Positions 8,324 through 16,427 of a stretch of DNA of 64,000 bases are shown here, piece after piece. The position numbers and the translations under genes are program-made. The stretch lies in contig NZ_JALBVB010000041.1 in assembly GCF_022669155.1 (NCBI RefSeq), forward strand, positions 20,460 to 84,459. The letters run 5' to 3'. The notes below the pieces were generated by a model, which was given only the letters and a program-made list of their open reading frames with translations, had not been told where the DNA came from and did not search any database. The stretch is from Kineococcus sp. TRM81007 (GTDB lineage: Bacteria > Actinomycetota > Actinomycetes > Actinomycetales > Kineococcaceae). Positions within the stretch are counted from its first letter, which is position 1. Every line of letters begins with the position of its first letter.

Positions 8324-9880
8324 TTAAAGCGCTCGGCTACTGAGTTCCGGGACCTGCCTAGTCAACAGCGCAACGGAGCGACGCCAAAGCAGAAATGCCG
8401 GAGACTCATCCAGTGCTGCGCCTAGTCCCTGCGACTCCCACACCTCAGATGCTTGACTCGTCCGATCGTTGCACAGGTCGAACAATTCGCTAAGGCTCAT
8501 GCTCCTACGTAGCACTCGCCATTCGTCGGCGTCCGCCGAGCTCAGCAGGACAAGGTTGGCAAGGAGGCCAGCTCTTGAGGGCGCTTCGCTCGTCAAGCCC
8601 GTTAGCTCACTTCGACTGAAGAGCAAGCCGTGTAGCGCGTCTGCTTCCATCAGGGAATCACCGGACAGCAGCGAGCGCGCACCTGCATTGCGCAATAGCA
8701 GATCGAAGCCGGTCGCAACAGCAGAGCCAGCGCGACGACTTCTTTTCACGAAGAGGTCGGGCTCAATGACCTTTCGCACCTCAAGAGTCGGAGCATAGTT
8801 GCCGGCGCGCATCTCTCGTACAAGGCGAGTGACGTAGGATTCGGGCTTGCTCTGGTGCTCCTCGGCGAAGGTCGATCGCCAGAACCATTCCTCTAGCTCT
8901 TGGTCAGTAACTGGCGATTGGTACAGCTTCAGCGAGAAGAGCAACAGTCGCTGAACGTCATACGGGACCTCGCGCATGCCGCGGACTTGTAGGCGTGCCA
9001 GGAAGTCCGCCACCCTATCGAGTGCAGACTGCATTTCGGAAATTTCTCGCGTGAGTCCATCCGGCCTATTCGACAGTGTTTTTAGCTGCCGAACGTCGCG
9101 AGCGTCCAGTGACAACCCTGCTGCGATCGAAAGGCATCGTACTAGGAAGTCTTCCGTAATTCCTTCAAGCGGTGTTCCTTGGTACCTCTCCGCGAAGACG
9201 TCGAAGGTTTCTTCCAAGTCGAAGCTGGACTGCCATGTCAGGGCCCGCACGAAGTCGACTGACGACAGTGGGGTTCCGCTACTGTTGACTCTGCGAAAGA
9301 CCTCCACGACGTCCTCTAGCACCGCATTTGAAATTGCGATGATAGGAATTTGGTAGTCCTGGAAGGTGGAATACAACTCCAGGGCTCGCGGCAGGAGCTC
9401 CTCGCCATCTTCTAGGTCGGCAATAGCTGCTTGGACATCCAAAAACCGCCGACTATCGAACAGTGAATCCATGGGGATCTGCCACGGATCTGCCAGTGCG
9501 CTGGGTCCGTGCAAGAAGGTCCCGGAGCGTGCGTCGAAGACGACTTGATATATCGGATTTGCCTCCGCATTTCGAAGACAGCCGTAGAGGCTCGATAGCC
9601 TCTGTGCTCCGTCGAGGACAACTTCAAAGGTTGCGACCGAATCGTCTGCAACAGGAAAAGGATCGTGTCGAAAACCCGAAAAATAGTTGTCGCCAGCTTC
9701 GACTCGCCAGGTCAGAATACTGCCTATGGGGTATCCCCTCTGGATGCTGCCCAGCAGCTCGATGACGTCTCGCTCATCCCAGACGAAGTGACGTTGAAAA
9801 CGCGGAATCCTGAGTGCAGTTCGAGCGATTTGGCGGAGTACGATATTCAGGTACTGTGCCCGCGGCTCAGGATTGTCCAT
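8324..9880 (-). CDS. DUF262 (GmrS-like N-terminal domain) protein
   Basis: A 518-aa product. Its N-terminal third is a DUF262/ParB-like domain: IPRFQRHFVW near residues 24-33, GSIQRGYPIGSILTW, and LDGAQRLSSLYG near 87-98, which replaces the common DGQQR motif with DGAQR. VFRRVNSSGTPLSSVDFVRA near 195-215 matches the conserved (N/S)xxGxxLs segment. DUF262 is the nucleotide-hydrolysing part of type IV restriction enzymes such as GmrSD. The DUF1524 HNH half is absent here and the C-terminal half is helical and unrecognised. The start overlaps the RelA/SpoT-like gene by 14 nt, so the two are surely co-translated. Lower GC than the backbone. It is either the immunity/regulatory partner or the effector of a two-component system (inference). 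Confidence 0.8.
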   Translation of the reverse strand: MDNPEPRAQYLNIVLRQIARTALRIPRFQRHFVWDERDVIELLGSIQRGYPIGSILTWRVEAGDNYFSGFRHDPFPVADDSVATFEVVLDGAQRLSSLYGCLRNAEANPIYQVVFDARSGTFLHGPSALADPWQIPMDSLFDSRRFLDVQAAIADLEDGEELLPRALELYSTFQDYQIPIIAISNAVLEDVVEVFRRVNSSGTPLSSVDFVRALTWQSSFDLEETFDVFAERYQGTPLEGITEDFLVRCLSIAAGLSLDARDVRQLKTLSNRPDGLTREISEMQSALDRVADFLARLQVRGMREVPYDVQRLLLFSLKLYQSPVTDQELEEWFWRSTFAEEHQSKPESYVTRLVREMRAGNYAPTLEVRKVIEPDLFVKRSRRAGSAVATGFDLLLRNAGARSLLSGDSLMEADALHGLLFSRSELTGLTSEAPSRAGLLANLVLLSSADADEWRVLRRSMSLSELFDLCNDRTSQASEVWESQGLGAALDESPAFLLWRRSVALLTRQVPELSSRAL

Positions 9881-10778
9881 TTTCGTAACCCTTCAATCCC
9901 AGAAGCCGATTCTTGAGGTCCACGATGGAGGACTCGACGAAGTGGCCGGCGTGCCCGATGTAGGATGCTAAGAAATCCGGTGATTCAAACTGCCAAGCCA
10001 ATTTGCGCTTTGCTACGGACTCAAGCTGCCCCGTCCTCTTCTTCTCATAAAGCAGGTGAGTCAGCTCGCCCAAGGTGTCCTGTGCTTTAGTTAGCACCTT
10101 TACTTCGAGTGCCACAGTCGTTTCCTGCCCGTCGTAACCAGGAACGGGTATTAGGATATAATGGTGACGCGCATGGTACCCCGAGTCTTTCGCATGGAAG
10201 CGAATAAAGCGTGGCAGTCCACACTCATTCGTCGCCGCAGATATGCGTTCGCTGACGTCGACGACTCCGTCCGCGAATGGAACGACGAATTTTGTGCGAA
10301 TCAGATCGTCGGCGACTTCATGGGCGCACTCAGGAGTGATCCATCGTTGCATTGACGCAGGCTTCTTCTGTGCCGATTCCATGATGGTGGGTACGAGTGG
10401 CGGCTGCGAGTACTGTGCATTCTCTTCGATGTTAATGCGATAGAGCTTGTCGATCACGGAAGGCCACGTCTTCGGAACTATTCGGAAGCTCTGCTCCCCG
10501 TTGGCCCATGCCTCGACGCTGCTTATGCTTCCGACTATGCGCTCGCTCGAGAGCTTCGCGTGGATGTCCAATAGGGCGTCAAAGAACTTAGACTCTTGTA
10601 CCCCCGACTCGACGCCCGTCATGAACGTTCGGTATCGGCTCTCCGAGCGGGCGAAGTCTGTTCCTGTCACTCGCCTCAGTTCCGTCAGCATGCTTTGATA
10701 GCCAGCTTGACCGACGACCGTCTCCGACGTAATGGCCGTGGCTTCGTCGGCGTCATCGCTGTCGGGGACGCTGCTCAT
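9867..10778 (-). CDS. RelA/SpoT-like nucleotidyltransferase-domain protein, putative toxin
   Basis: 303 aa. The C-terminal two-thirds carries features of the RelA/SpoT synthetase fold: DDLIRTKFVVPF (about residues 156-167) in place of the DDxxGxRI block, GYHARHHYILIPV (about 199-211) matching the Tyr/His segment, and LEVKVLTKAQDTLGELTHLL with YEKKR (about 222-245) matching the E-x-Q/K-x-x-T motif and following helix. There is no HD hydrolase, TGS or ACT domain, so it is not a housekeeping stringent-response enzyme. Small solitary members of this fold are known as toxic alarmone synthetases or tRNA/nucleotide pyrophosphokinases (toxSAS, CapRel). The N-terminal 150 residues are unrecognised. 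First gene of an operon with DUF262; a 13-bp palindrome precedes it. Confidence 0.7.
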   Translation of the reverse strand: MSSVPDSDDADEATAITSETVVGQAGYQSMLTELRRVTGTDFARSESRYRTFMTGVESGVQESKFFDALLDIHAKLSSERIVGSISSVEAWANGEQSFRIVPKTWPSVIDKLYRINIEENAQYSQPPLVPTIMESAQKKPASMQRWITPECAHEVADDLIRTKFVVPFADGVVDVSERISAATNECGLPRFIRFHAKDSGYHARHHYILIPVPGYDGQETTVALEVKVLTKAQDTLGELTHLLYEKKRTGQLESVAKRKLAWQFESPDFLASYIGHAGHFVESSIVDLKNRLLGLKGYENGQS

Positions 10779-10798
10779 TGCCAGCAGTCTGCCCTGCT

Positions 10799-10811
10799 AC
10801 AGGTCACCTGT
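10799..10811. promoter_or_regulatory. 13-bp palindrome upstream of the RelA-like/DUF262 operon
   Basis: ACAGGTCACCTGT is perfectly symmetrical and lies 21-33 nt before the ATG at 10778. The position fits an operator for autoregulation of the operon. No clear -35/-10 pair is visible. Confidence 0.4.
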
Positions 10812-10959
10812 CAGCCAAACGGGATGGCCGACGTTGCCGACCGTGGTGGCGTCGTCGGGCGCATCCGGGCCGCGCTAACGCCCTCGTCTGGCCCTGAGGT
10901 CGTGAAGCTGGAGCTCGGCGGGAACCGCATCGCCTCCGTGGGTGTGAGCTGGTGCAGAT

Positions 10960-11507
10960 GTGGCAGGTTCAACAGCGGCGGATGGCGGCTGGTCACAGGA
11001 CGTGGCACGCACGGAGCACTCCGGCGGTAGTTACGACGCGGTGAAGTTCGCCGTCGCCCTGTTCACCGTCCTCGCCTTGTCCGGCACCGCTGGAGCGGTC
11101 CGCGCCTGGCTGGCGATCTGGAGTCTCCTGCTGACCCTGGCCGGTGCGTTACTCGTCGTGGTGCTGACCTGGCGGGTCGTGGCACTGCGCCGGAGCACTC
11201 GCCGGCTCGCAGCGCACCAGGACGCGCTGGACCGCCAACTTGCCACTACCGACGGCATAAGCGGGCTTGACTTCGAGCAGGTGGTGGCCCGGTTGCTGCA
11301 TCGCGACGGGTGGCACCAGGTCAGCGACAACGCTGGAGCCGGTGACCTCGGCGTCGACGTCAGCGCTCGCCACCCCGTTGATCACGCCCTGTATGTCACC
11401 ATCAGCTCCTACTCCCGCCCCGCGCAGGCTCTGGCCGCCAGCAGCGGCGCGTGCACCTGCTCGACCGCCGGGACCTGGCGGCCTGGATGGCCGGTAAGCC
11501 ACTGACG
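10960..11507 (+). pseudogene. Membrane-anchored Mrr-like restriction endonuclease, broken
   Basis: Two predicted membrane spans (AVALFTVLALSGTAGAVRAW, then IWSLLLTLAGALLVVVLTW) precede a linker and the start of an Mrr-type catalytic domain: GLDFEQVVARLLHRDGWHQV and AGAGDLGVDVSA (catalytic Asp). The expected second half with the Q-x-K residues is missing: HALYV jumps directly to SSYSRPAQALA. The C-terminal motif (VHLLDRRDLAAWMAGKPL) is present but in another frame. So an internal deletion plus a frameshift have destroyed the nuclease. The family is common near restriction and mobile genes of actinomycetes. Confidence 0.6.
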
Positions 11508-11598
11508 GTAGGTACCAACGGCAGGTCCACGGCGCCTCGCTGATGTCATGTGGCGACACGGTCGTGACGACCGCGTTAGGTACTGACGCCGCGACACG

Positions 11599-12054
11599 GT
11601 GGCAATCTCATCTGGGGCCTTACAGGCGGCAGGAGCAGATGCCGATGTTCTGGCGGTGATCCCCGACCAGGCCCTCGCACCAGTCCCTGCGCAGGGCGCC
11701 CAGGAGGTCCCGACGGAGCCGGTGGCGCGGCTGCTGCCGAGCGAGGCGCGCGACATGGTGCCCTCAGCGGTGCGCTGGGCCCAGGCCGTGCACACCGCGG
11801 TAGGAGCGGTGCCGCGGCAGGTGATGCTGCGCCCGGCACGCGAATCGATGAGCGCGATCGTCTGGGCGCTGGCCGCGGCGGCGGACTTCGAGGACCGCAT
11901 CCCGCCGACCTTCACCGCCGCGGTGCTGGCCCGCGAGGCGGGTGTGGGGGCGAGGGTGTGGCAAAAGCGCACCGCATGGCTGCGCGAGCACGGCTGGCTC
12001 GAGCACGACGGCGACCACGCCTGGTCCGGATGGCGGCTGCGGATGCCGGCATGA
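11599..12054 (+). CDS. Small DNA-binding-like protein of mobile elements, unknown
   Basis: About 151 aa from GTG 11599; the true start could lie further in. The C-terminal third (TFTAAVLAREAGVGARVWQK, then RTAWLREHGWLEHDG) looks like a winged-helix unit. The N-terminal half is alanine/valine rich without motifs. It is followed by a small zinc-ribbon-like gene. I do not recognise a named family; a plasmid or ICE regulatory role is a guess from context. Confidence 0.4.
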   Translation: MAISSGALQAAGADADVLAVIPDQALAPVPAQGAQEVPTEPVARLLPSEARDMVPSAVRWAQAVHTAVGAVPRQVMLRPARESMSAIVWALAAAADFEDRIPPTFTAAVLAREAGVGARVWQKRTAWLREHGWLEHDGDHAWSGWRLRMPA

Positions 12055-12117
12055 GCACCCACGACGTCAGGAGCACCCACACCGTGACGTCCGAGAGCGG
12101 GGGATGGTGAGGCGGGC

Positions 12118-12333
12118 ATGAGGCGCGGGCACGAGCACCCCGAGGGCCGCCGGCCCTTCACCCTGGAGCAGACCCACGCCTTCCCACATCAGGTGTGCCC
12201 CACCTGCGGGCAGTGCAGCGAGTGGTGGACCTGGTGGCGCCACCAGGGCGACGGCGCCTGGTACCTGGCGGTGGGGCACTGCCCGCAGTGCGACCGTACG
12301 AGCACAGAGCCGGAGGACCGGACACCCGGGTAG
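12118..12333 (+). CDS. Small zinc-ribbon-like protein
   Basis: 71 aa with two Cys pairs, VCPTCGQC near residues 26-33 and HCPQCD near 54-59, separated by a Trp-rich strand region (SEWWTWWRHQGDGAWYLAVG). The spacing suits a single zinc ribbon. ATG 12118 lies 64 nt after the upstream gene. Function unknown. Confidence 0.45.
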   Translation: MRRGHEHPEGRRPFTLEQTHAFPHQVCPTCGQCSEWWTWWRHQGDGAWYLAVGHCPQCDRTSTEPEDRTPG

Positions 12334-12390
12334 AGCGCATCCCTGGACGCGTTCGGCCCGTGCAGGATCGAGTGGCAGGAGCCAGCCCGC

Positions 12391-13548
12391 ATGAAGCCCA
12401 GCAGCCCGCTCCACGGGCCGGACACCGGGCGCGAGGCCGCCATGGCCACCGCGCGACCGGCCACGGCCCGGTCGGCCACGGTGCGACCGGCCACGCTGCG
12501 ATCGGCTGCAGCCGGCAGGCGGTGGCACCGGGCCGGGCGGGCACTGCTCAGCACGGCCGCTCTCACGCTCGTGGTGGCCTGTGCACCCGCCCCGGAGCAG
12601 CCGCAGGAAGCCGCGGGCGCGAGCACCTCGAGCACTTCCGCGTCCCCGGCACCGGCGGCATCGACGGCGACGACACCGTCCGCCTCGCCCAGCACCGCGC
12701 CCCCTGCACAGACGAACACTGCGGAGGACGGCACCGCGCTGGCGGGTACGGCCCTGGCGCTGCTGGACACGCTGCAGGTCAAGGGCCGCGCCCCGAAGAC
12801 CGGCTACTCGCGCGAGGCCTTCGGCGACGGCTGGGTCGACACCGACCACAACGGCTGCGACACGAGGAACGACGTCCTGGCCCGCGACCTGGACGCCGAG
12901 ACGTTCAAGCCCGGCACCCGCGACTGCGTCGTGGCCACCGGCACCCTGGCCGACCCCTACAGCGGCACCACCATCGCCTTCACCCGCGGGCAGGACACCT
13001 CCTCCGACGTGCAGATCGACCACGTCGTGGCCCTCTCGGACGCCTGGCAGAAGGGCGCGCAGCAGTGGGACGACGCCACGCGGGTCGCCTTCGCCAACGA
13101 CGGCCTGGAGTTGCTGGCCGTGGACGGGCCACTGAACGGACAGAAGGGCGATGGGGACGCGGCCACCTGGCTGCCGCCGAACCGTGCTTACCGGTGCAGC
13201 TACGTGGCGAGGCAGGTGGCCATCAAGGCCACCTGGGGCCTGTGGGTCACTGCTGCGGAGAAGGACGCCATCGCCGCCGTCCTGGCCACCTGCCCGCAGC
13301 AGCCGGTGCCCACCACCGTCACCGCGCCCGCCCAGCCCACCGCCACTGCCACTGCCACTGCCACTGCCCAACCCTCCGCCGACGCGCAGCCCTCCGCCGA
13401 CGTGCCCGAGCCGGCACCGGCTGACGAGGCCGTCTCCTACGCCAACTGCGACGCGGTGCGCGCTGCCGGTGCGGATCCGATCCGCACCGGTGAGCCCGGC
13501 TACAGCCGCCAGCTGGACCGCGACGGAGACGGCATCGGCTGCGAGTAG
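12391..13548 (+). CDS. Secreted HNH (DUF1524/GmrSD C-terminal-like) nuclease lipoprotein with Excalibur domain
   Basis: 385 aa from ATG 12391 (ATG 12442 is an alternative start). A basic N-terminus and a hydrophobic stretch ending LVVAC (lipobox) are followed by a Ser/Thr/Pro-rich linker to about residue 115. The nuclease domain (about 125-310) has VQIDHVVALSDAW (catalytic His), GLELLAVDGPLNGQKGDGD (N and K) and WLPPNRAYRC, the DUF1524 HNH pattern shared with the GmrSD C-terminal domain. A Thr/Ala/Pro linker leads to an Excalibur calcium-binding domain (YANCDAVRAAGADPI, ending DRDGDGIGCE). It is exported, so it acts outside the cytoplasm: nutrient, biofilm or competitor DNA are all possible. 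The N-terminus is encoded by 15-bp tandem repeats. Confidence 0.85.
   Translation: MKPSSPLHGPDTGREAAMATARPATARSATVRPATLRSAAAGRRWHRAGRALLSTAALTLVVACAPAPEQPQEAAGASTSSTSASPAPAASTATTPSASPSTAPPAQTNTAEDGTALAGTALALLDTLQVKGRAPKTGYSREAFGDGWVDTDHNGCDTRNDVLARDLDAETFKPGTRDCVVATGTLADPYSGTTIAFTRGQDTSSDVQIDHVVALSDAWQKGAQQWDDATRVAFANDGLELLAVDGPLNGQKGDGDAATWLPPNRAYRCSYVARQVAIKATWGLWVTAAEKDAIAAVLATCPQQPVPTTVTAPAQPTATATATATAQPSADAQPSADVPEPAPADEAVSYANCDAVRAAGADPIRTGEPGYSRQLDRDGDGIGCE
12447..12506 (+). repeat. Four 15-bp tandem repeats in the HNH gene 5' end
   Basis: Units read ACCGCGCGACCGGCC, ACGGCCCGGTCGGCC, ACGGTGCGACCGGCC and ACGCTGCGATCGGCT in register, encoding T-(A/V/L)-R-(P/S)-A. They lie between two candidate start codons and the signal peptide, so length changes would be tolerated in frame. 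Confidence 0.5.
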
Positions 13549-13767
13549 GACCGCGCGCTCACCTCGCGCTGGTGCGCTCAGCGAGGTGGGGCACGTGGTG
13601 GTGAGCGTGGCGATCAAGATCGCGCCGTGGTGGCGCGCCAGCGCGCACAGGGCGGTGCGGCGACTTCGCTGAAGTTGCCCCACCGCAACGGTGTGGCTGT
13701 GAGACTGCGGTGAGCACGAGCAGCACCGCCAGCAGCACGGCACGCGATCGAGACGCGATGGAGCGGC

Positions 13768-14058
13768 ATGTCCCACCCAGCACCGCCCGCCCGACCCCGG
13801 CGGGCCGGGTTCGTCCTGGCCACCATCGCGGTGGGTCTGCTCGCGGCCCTGGTCGGCTGCACCGCCGGCTTCGCCGCCACCAGCCCTGATGCCGGTCCCA
13901 CCCCGACCACCACGGTGACCGCCACGCCCTCGCCGGCGGCGACGGTGACGGTGACGGTGACGCCGCCGGCGGCCACGACCACCGTGCCGGCCCCACCCGT
14001 GGTGATCACCCCGCCGGTGCAGACCATCACCCCGCCGGCTGTGACGGTGACGCGATGA
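13768..14058 (+). CDS. Small exported Thr/Pro-rich protein
   Basis: 96 aa: an N-terminal membrane/signal segment (GFVLATIAVGLLAALVGCTA, with a possible lipobox Cys) followed by a low-complexity TVT/TPP tail without a folded domain. The ATG has GGAG 5 nt upstream. The stop overlaps the next ATG (ATGA), so it is translated together with the Excalibur protein downstream. Probably a cell-wall-spanning or anchoring peptide. Confidence 0.5.
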   Translation: MSHPAPPARPRRAGFVLATIAVGLLAALVGCTAGFAATSPDAGPTPTTTVTATPSPAATVTVTVTPPAATTTVPAPPVVITPPVQTITPPAVTVTR

Positions 14059-14495
14059 CCCGCGCCCGCAAGCTCACCCTGGCCGGTGTCGGCGTCGGCT
14101 GCCTGGTCCTCTTCGGTGCCTGCGGCGCCGGCCTGGGCGCCCTGGGCGATGACGCGCCCACCCCGGCGGTCACGCGCACCGTGGCCGCCTCCCCGCTGCC
14201 GACGGTGACGAGCACCGCTGCTGCCGAGCCGGTGGTGATCACTGCACCGCCGGAAACGAGCACCGCACCGGCGCCGCCGCCGGTGACCGCCCCGGCGCCC
14301 ACGGTCTACGTCGACGCTCCCGCCGCACCCGAAGCCGGCGGTGACTCCGGCAGCGGCTCAGGCTCCGGTGGTGGGGCGGTGTACTACGCCAACTGCACCG
14401 CGGTGCGTGCTGCTGGTGCGGACCCAATCCGGGCGGGGGATCCCGGCTACAGCAGCAAGCTCGACCGCGACGGCGACGGGATCGGCTGCGAGTAG
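14055..14495 (+). CDS. Exported Excalibur-domain protein
   Basis: 146 aa. A signal peptide ends near LVLFGAC (possible lipobox), then a long Thr/Ala/Pro linker and a Gly/Ser stretch lead to a C-terminal Excalibur domain (YYANCTAVRAAGADPIRAGD, ending DRDGDGIGCE). That domain is almost identical to the one on the HNH nuclease 1 kb upstream, which points to a shared partner or a domain duplication. No catalytic domain. The calcium-binding D-x-D-x-D-G loop is intact. Confidence 0.7.
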   Translation: MTRARKLTLAGVGVGCLVLFGACGAGLGALGDDAPTPAVTRTVAASPLPTVTSTAAAEPVVITAPPETSTAPAPPPVTAPAPTVYVDAPAAPEAGGDSGSGSGSGGGAVYYANCTAVRAAGADPIRAGDPGYSSKLDRDGDGIGCE

Positions 14496-14619
14496 ACGGT
14501 GCGAAGCGCACGCCCATCGTTCTCGCCCGTGCGCACGCCGACAGCGCGGTGAACTCATGCGCGTCGCAGGGACGAGGAGTTGGTGGATCCACGAGGGCAT
14601 CGATCAGAATCCGGAGCTT

Positions 14620-14980
14620 GACCCGGTTCCCCGGACAGGTTGATCATGATCCACTTCTCCGGACTCGCGTGTCGAGAGACGGCACCACTCGGACACCCGA
14701 GAAGATCACTCATGCCTAGGTCCTACCCGCCGGCATCAGGCGCTGGTGCTGCTCGCTGCCGGCCGCACCGTGAGCGACGTCGCTGAGTCGCTCGGCATCG
14801 CGCAGTCGTGTCTGTACCGCTGGCGCAGGCAGGACCTCATCGACCGCGGCCAGGTCGATGGTGTCATTGCCCAAGTGCGCTGCGAGGACCTCGGCGGTGC
14901 GCAAGACGAGCAGCGCGGGGTAGTGCTGGGCGTGTCCGAGGGCCTCGTTGAAGGTGCCAGTTGGCAGGGTGTGGACTGAC
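14620..14980 (+). mobile_element. IS3-family remnant
   Basis: TGACCCGGTTCCCCGGACAGG at 14620-14640 looks like an IS3-type left end. An OrfA start MPRSYPP (ATG 14712) follows but the frame is broken within a few codons. The HTH part VLLAAGRTVSDVAESLGIAQ, then CLYRWRRQDLIDRG, is in the next frame from about 14740. It ends near 14860. No OrfB catalytic domain remains. Confidence 0.55.
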
Positions 14981-15010
14981 AGGAGGCGTTGCAAGACGTC
15001 GATCCACACG
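14845..15010 (-). pseudogene. Coding fragment of unknown origin
   Basis: The minus strand reads DVWIDVLQRLLSVHTLPTGT, then FNEALGHAQHYPALLVLRTA, EVLAAHLGNDTIDLAAVDEV with strongly G/C-biased third positions, unlike the opposite frame. No start or stop fits it; it is joined to the IS3 remnant on one side. Probably an internal piece of a gene cut by the IS. Confidence 0.3.
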
Positions 15011-15152
15011 TCGGGTGTGCTTCGGTGGAGAGCGCGGCAGGGGCCTTGGGTGCGCCGTCCGGGTGGTCCTGCCACCCGAGCGCCAAGCTTGTTGGGCTGG
15101 ATGGGTGAGCGGCACCCCGATGGTGTCGTAGCCCGTCTCGAGCCTAGCTGGA

Positions 15153-16427
15153 GTGACGACTCAGACACCGCAGTTGGAGCACCCCTCGCACTTGAGGATG
15201 GCCGTCGTCGACGGCCCGGACGGCACGCTGGCCCGGCAAGCGCCGGCCGATCGGAACCTGGCGATCGAGCTGCGGCTGCAGCACGCGAACGGCTTCTGGT
15301 GCAGCACGCTCGCCGGGGGATGCGGCGGGACGCTGCTACTGGCCGCCGGTGCGGTGCTGCGGCCGCACTTCCGCCACCGCGGCGAGGTGGGCTCGTGCGC
15401 ACTGGCGCGCGATCCAGCGCGAGCCGAGCGATCCTACGAGCACGTGCGCTACCAGCGGGTGCTGTTGGACTGGCTCACCGACCAGGGGCTAAGCGGGCGG
15501 GCCGAGCACACGATGGGTTCCGACGGCCGCGCGGACCTGCATGTGCTCGTCGACGGGGTGGCGCACAGCATCGAGGTCCAGCTGTCGCCGCTGAACGACC
15601 GCGCGTGGCTACAGCGCGACGAGAAGTACCGGCGGCGGGTGCGGCACGTGACGTGGCTGTACGGGCCGCTGGTGGATGCGGCCGCGGCGCGCGAGCAGGC
15701 GGTGCGCGGGATCGCGCTCCGCGTTCGCGGCGACGTCGAGAGCGGCGACGTCGAGATCGGCGTGCAAGGCCACACCGAGACGGCGTGGGCCCCGCTGTCG
15801 CAGTGCCGCCTGCCCGCTGACGGGTTCTGGACACCGCACCTGCTGGCCGCTCAGCGCGAGCACGAGCGGGTGCTGCGCCAGCGCGCCGAGCAGGTCGAGC
15901 ACGAGGCGCGCGAGAGGCTCGAGTGCGAGCGAGCGGCACGGGTCCAGAGGGAGCGGGTAGCGCGCGAGCGGTCGGTGCGACGGCAGGCTGCTCTGGCGCG
16001 AGTCACCAGAGCAGCCCTGCCGCTGCGGCCGGTCCACGAGGTTGCTGTGATGCCACCGGACAACAACCTGGCCCGAGGCGGCTTGGCACAGCATGAGGGT
16101 GCCGGCGGATCCGCCTCGGCGGCCGCAGTCGTCGAAGCGGCCAGGTGGCCGAGGTCGACGGCAGAATGGCGAGAGCTGCACCCGGAGGCCGACGAGTGGA
16201 GCGCACGCCAGGACTGGAGTTGGCTGGCCGTGATCGGCGAGCCGTACCGCAAGGTGGTGCAGTTCCTGGCATACCTGACACAGCGGATCTACCTCAACGG
16301 GCCAACAGCGATGTTCGACCTGCCCGACACGTCAAATCTCGAGGAAGTGCTGGTTCTGATGCAACGAGCCGGGCTGATCCGACGCTTCGAGCGGGCCGGG
16401 GTCGAGCGGTGGGAGCGCGCAGGCTGA
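15153..16427 (+). CDS. CoiA-like (PD-(D/E)XK) nuclease-domain protein
   Basis: 424 aa. The N-terminal region has a Cys-rich block (FWCSTLAGGCGGTLLLAAG). The central part contains RADLHVLVDGVAHSIEVQLS (about residues 126-145), the Asp...Glu-x-Gln arrangement with following Ser that defines CoiA-type nucleases, then a KYRRRVRHVTWLYG segment. From about 225 to 290 there is a long charged helix rich in Arg/Glu (coiled coil). A C-terminal helical domain ends at GLIRRFERAGVERW. CoiA is tied to natural transformation in Firmicutes; actinomycete relatives sit on mobile elements and their role is unclear. Start GTG 15153, or ATG 15198. Confidence 0.7.
   Translation: MTTQTPQLEHPSHLRMAVVDGPDGTLARQAPADRNLAIELRLQHANGFWCSTLAGGCGGTLLLAAGAVLRPHFRHRGEVGSCALARDPARAERSYEHVRYQRVLLDWLTDQGLSGRAEHTMGSDGRADLHVLVDGVAHSIEVQLSPLNDRAWLQRDEKYRRRVRHVTWLYGPLVDAAAAREQAVRGIALRVRGDVESGDVEIGVQGHTETAWAPLSQCRLPADGFWTPHLLAAQREHERVLRQRAEQVEHEARERLECERAARVQRERVARERSVRRQAALARVTRAALPLRPVHEVAVMPPDNNLARGGLAQHEGAGGSASAAAVVEAARWPRSTAEWRELHPEADEWSARQDWSWLAVIGEPYRKVVQFLAYLTQRIYLNGPTAMFDLPDTSNLEEVLVLMQRAGLIRRFERAGVERWERAG

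Noticed and set aside
9867..10778. Housekeeping rel/relA
   Set aside because: Far too short, lacks HD, TGS and ACT domains and sits in a foreign island.
10596..11030. Plus-strand frame overlapping the start of the RelA-like gene
   Set aside because: Antisense over real coding sequence and no ribosome site; the stretch 10812-10959 shows nothing convincing.
8324..13548. A split GmrSD enzyme formed by the DUF262 and DUF1524 genes
   Set aside because: The DUF1524 protein carries a signal peptide and lipobox, so the two would be in different compartments; different strand and operon.
12067..13776. 569-codon minus-strand frame opposite the HNH gene
   Set aside because: Antisense shadow of high-GC coding DNA; low-complexity Gly/Arg product with no motif.
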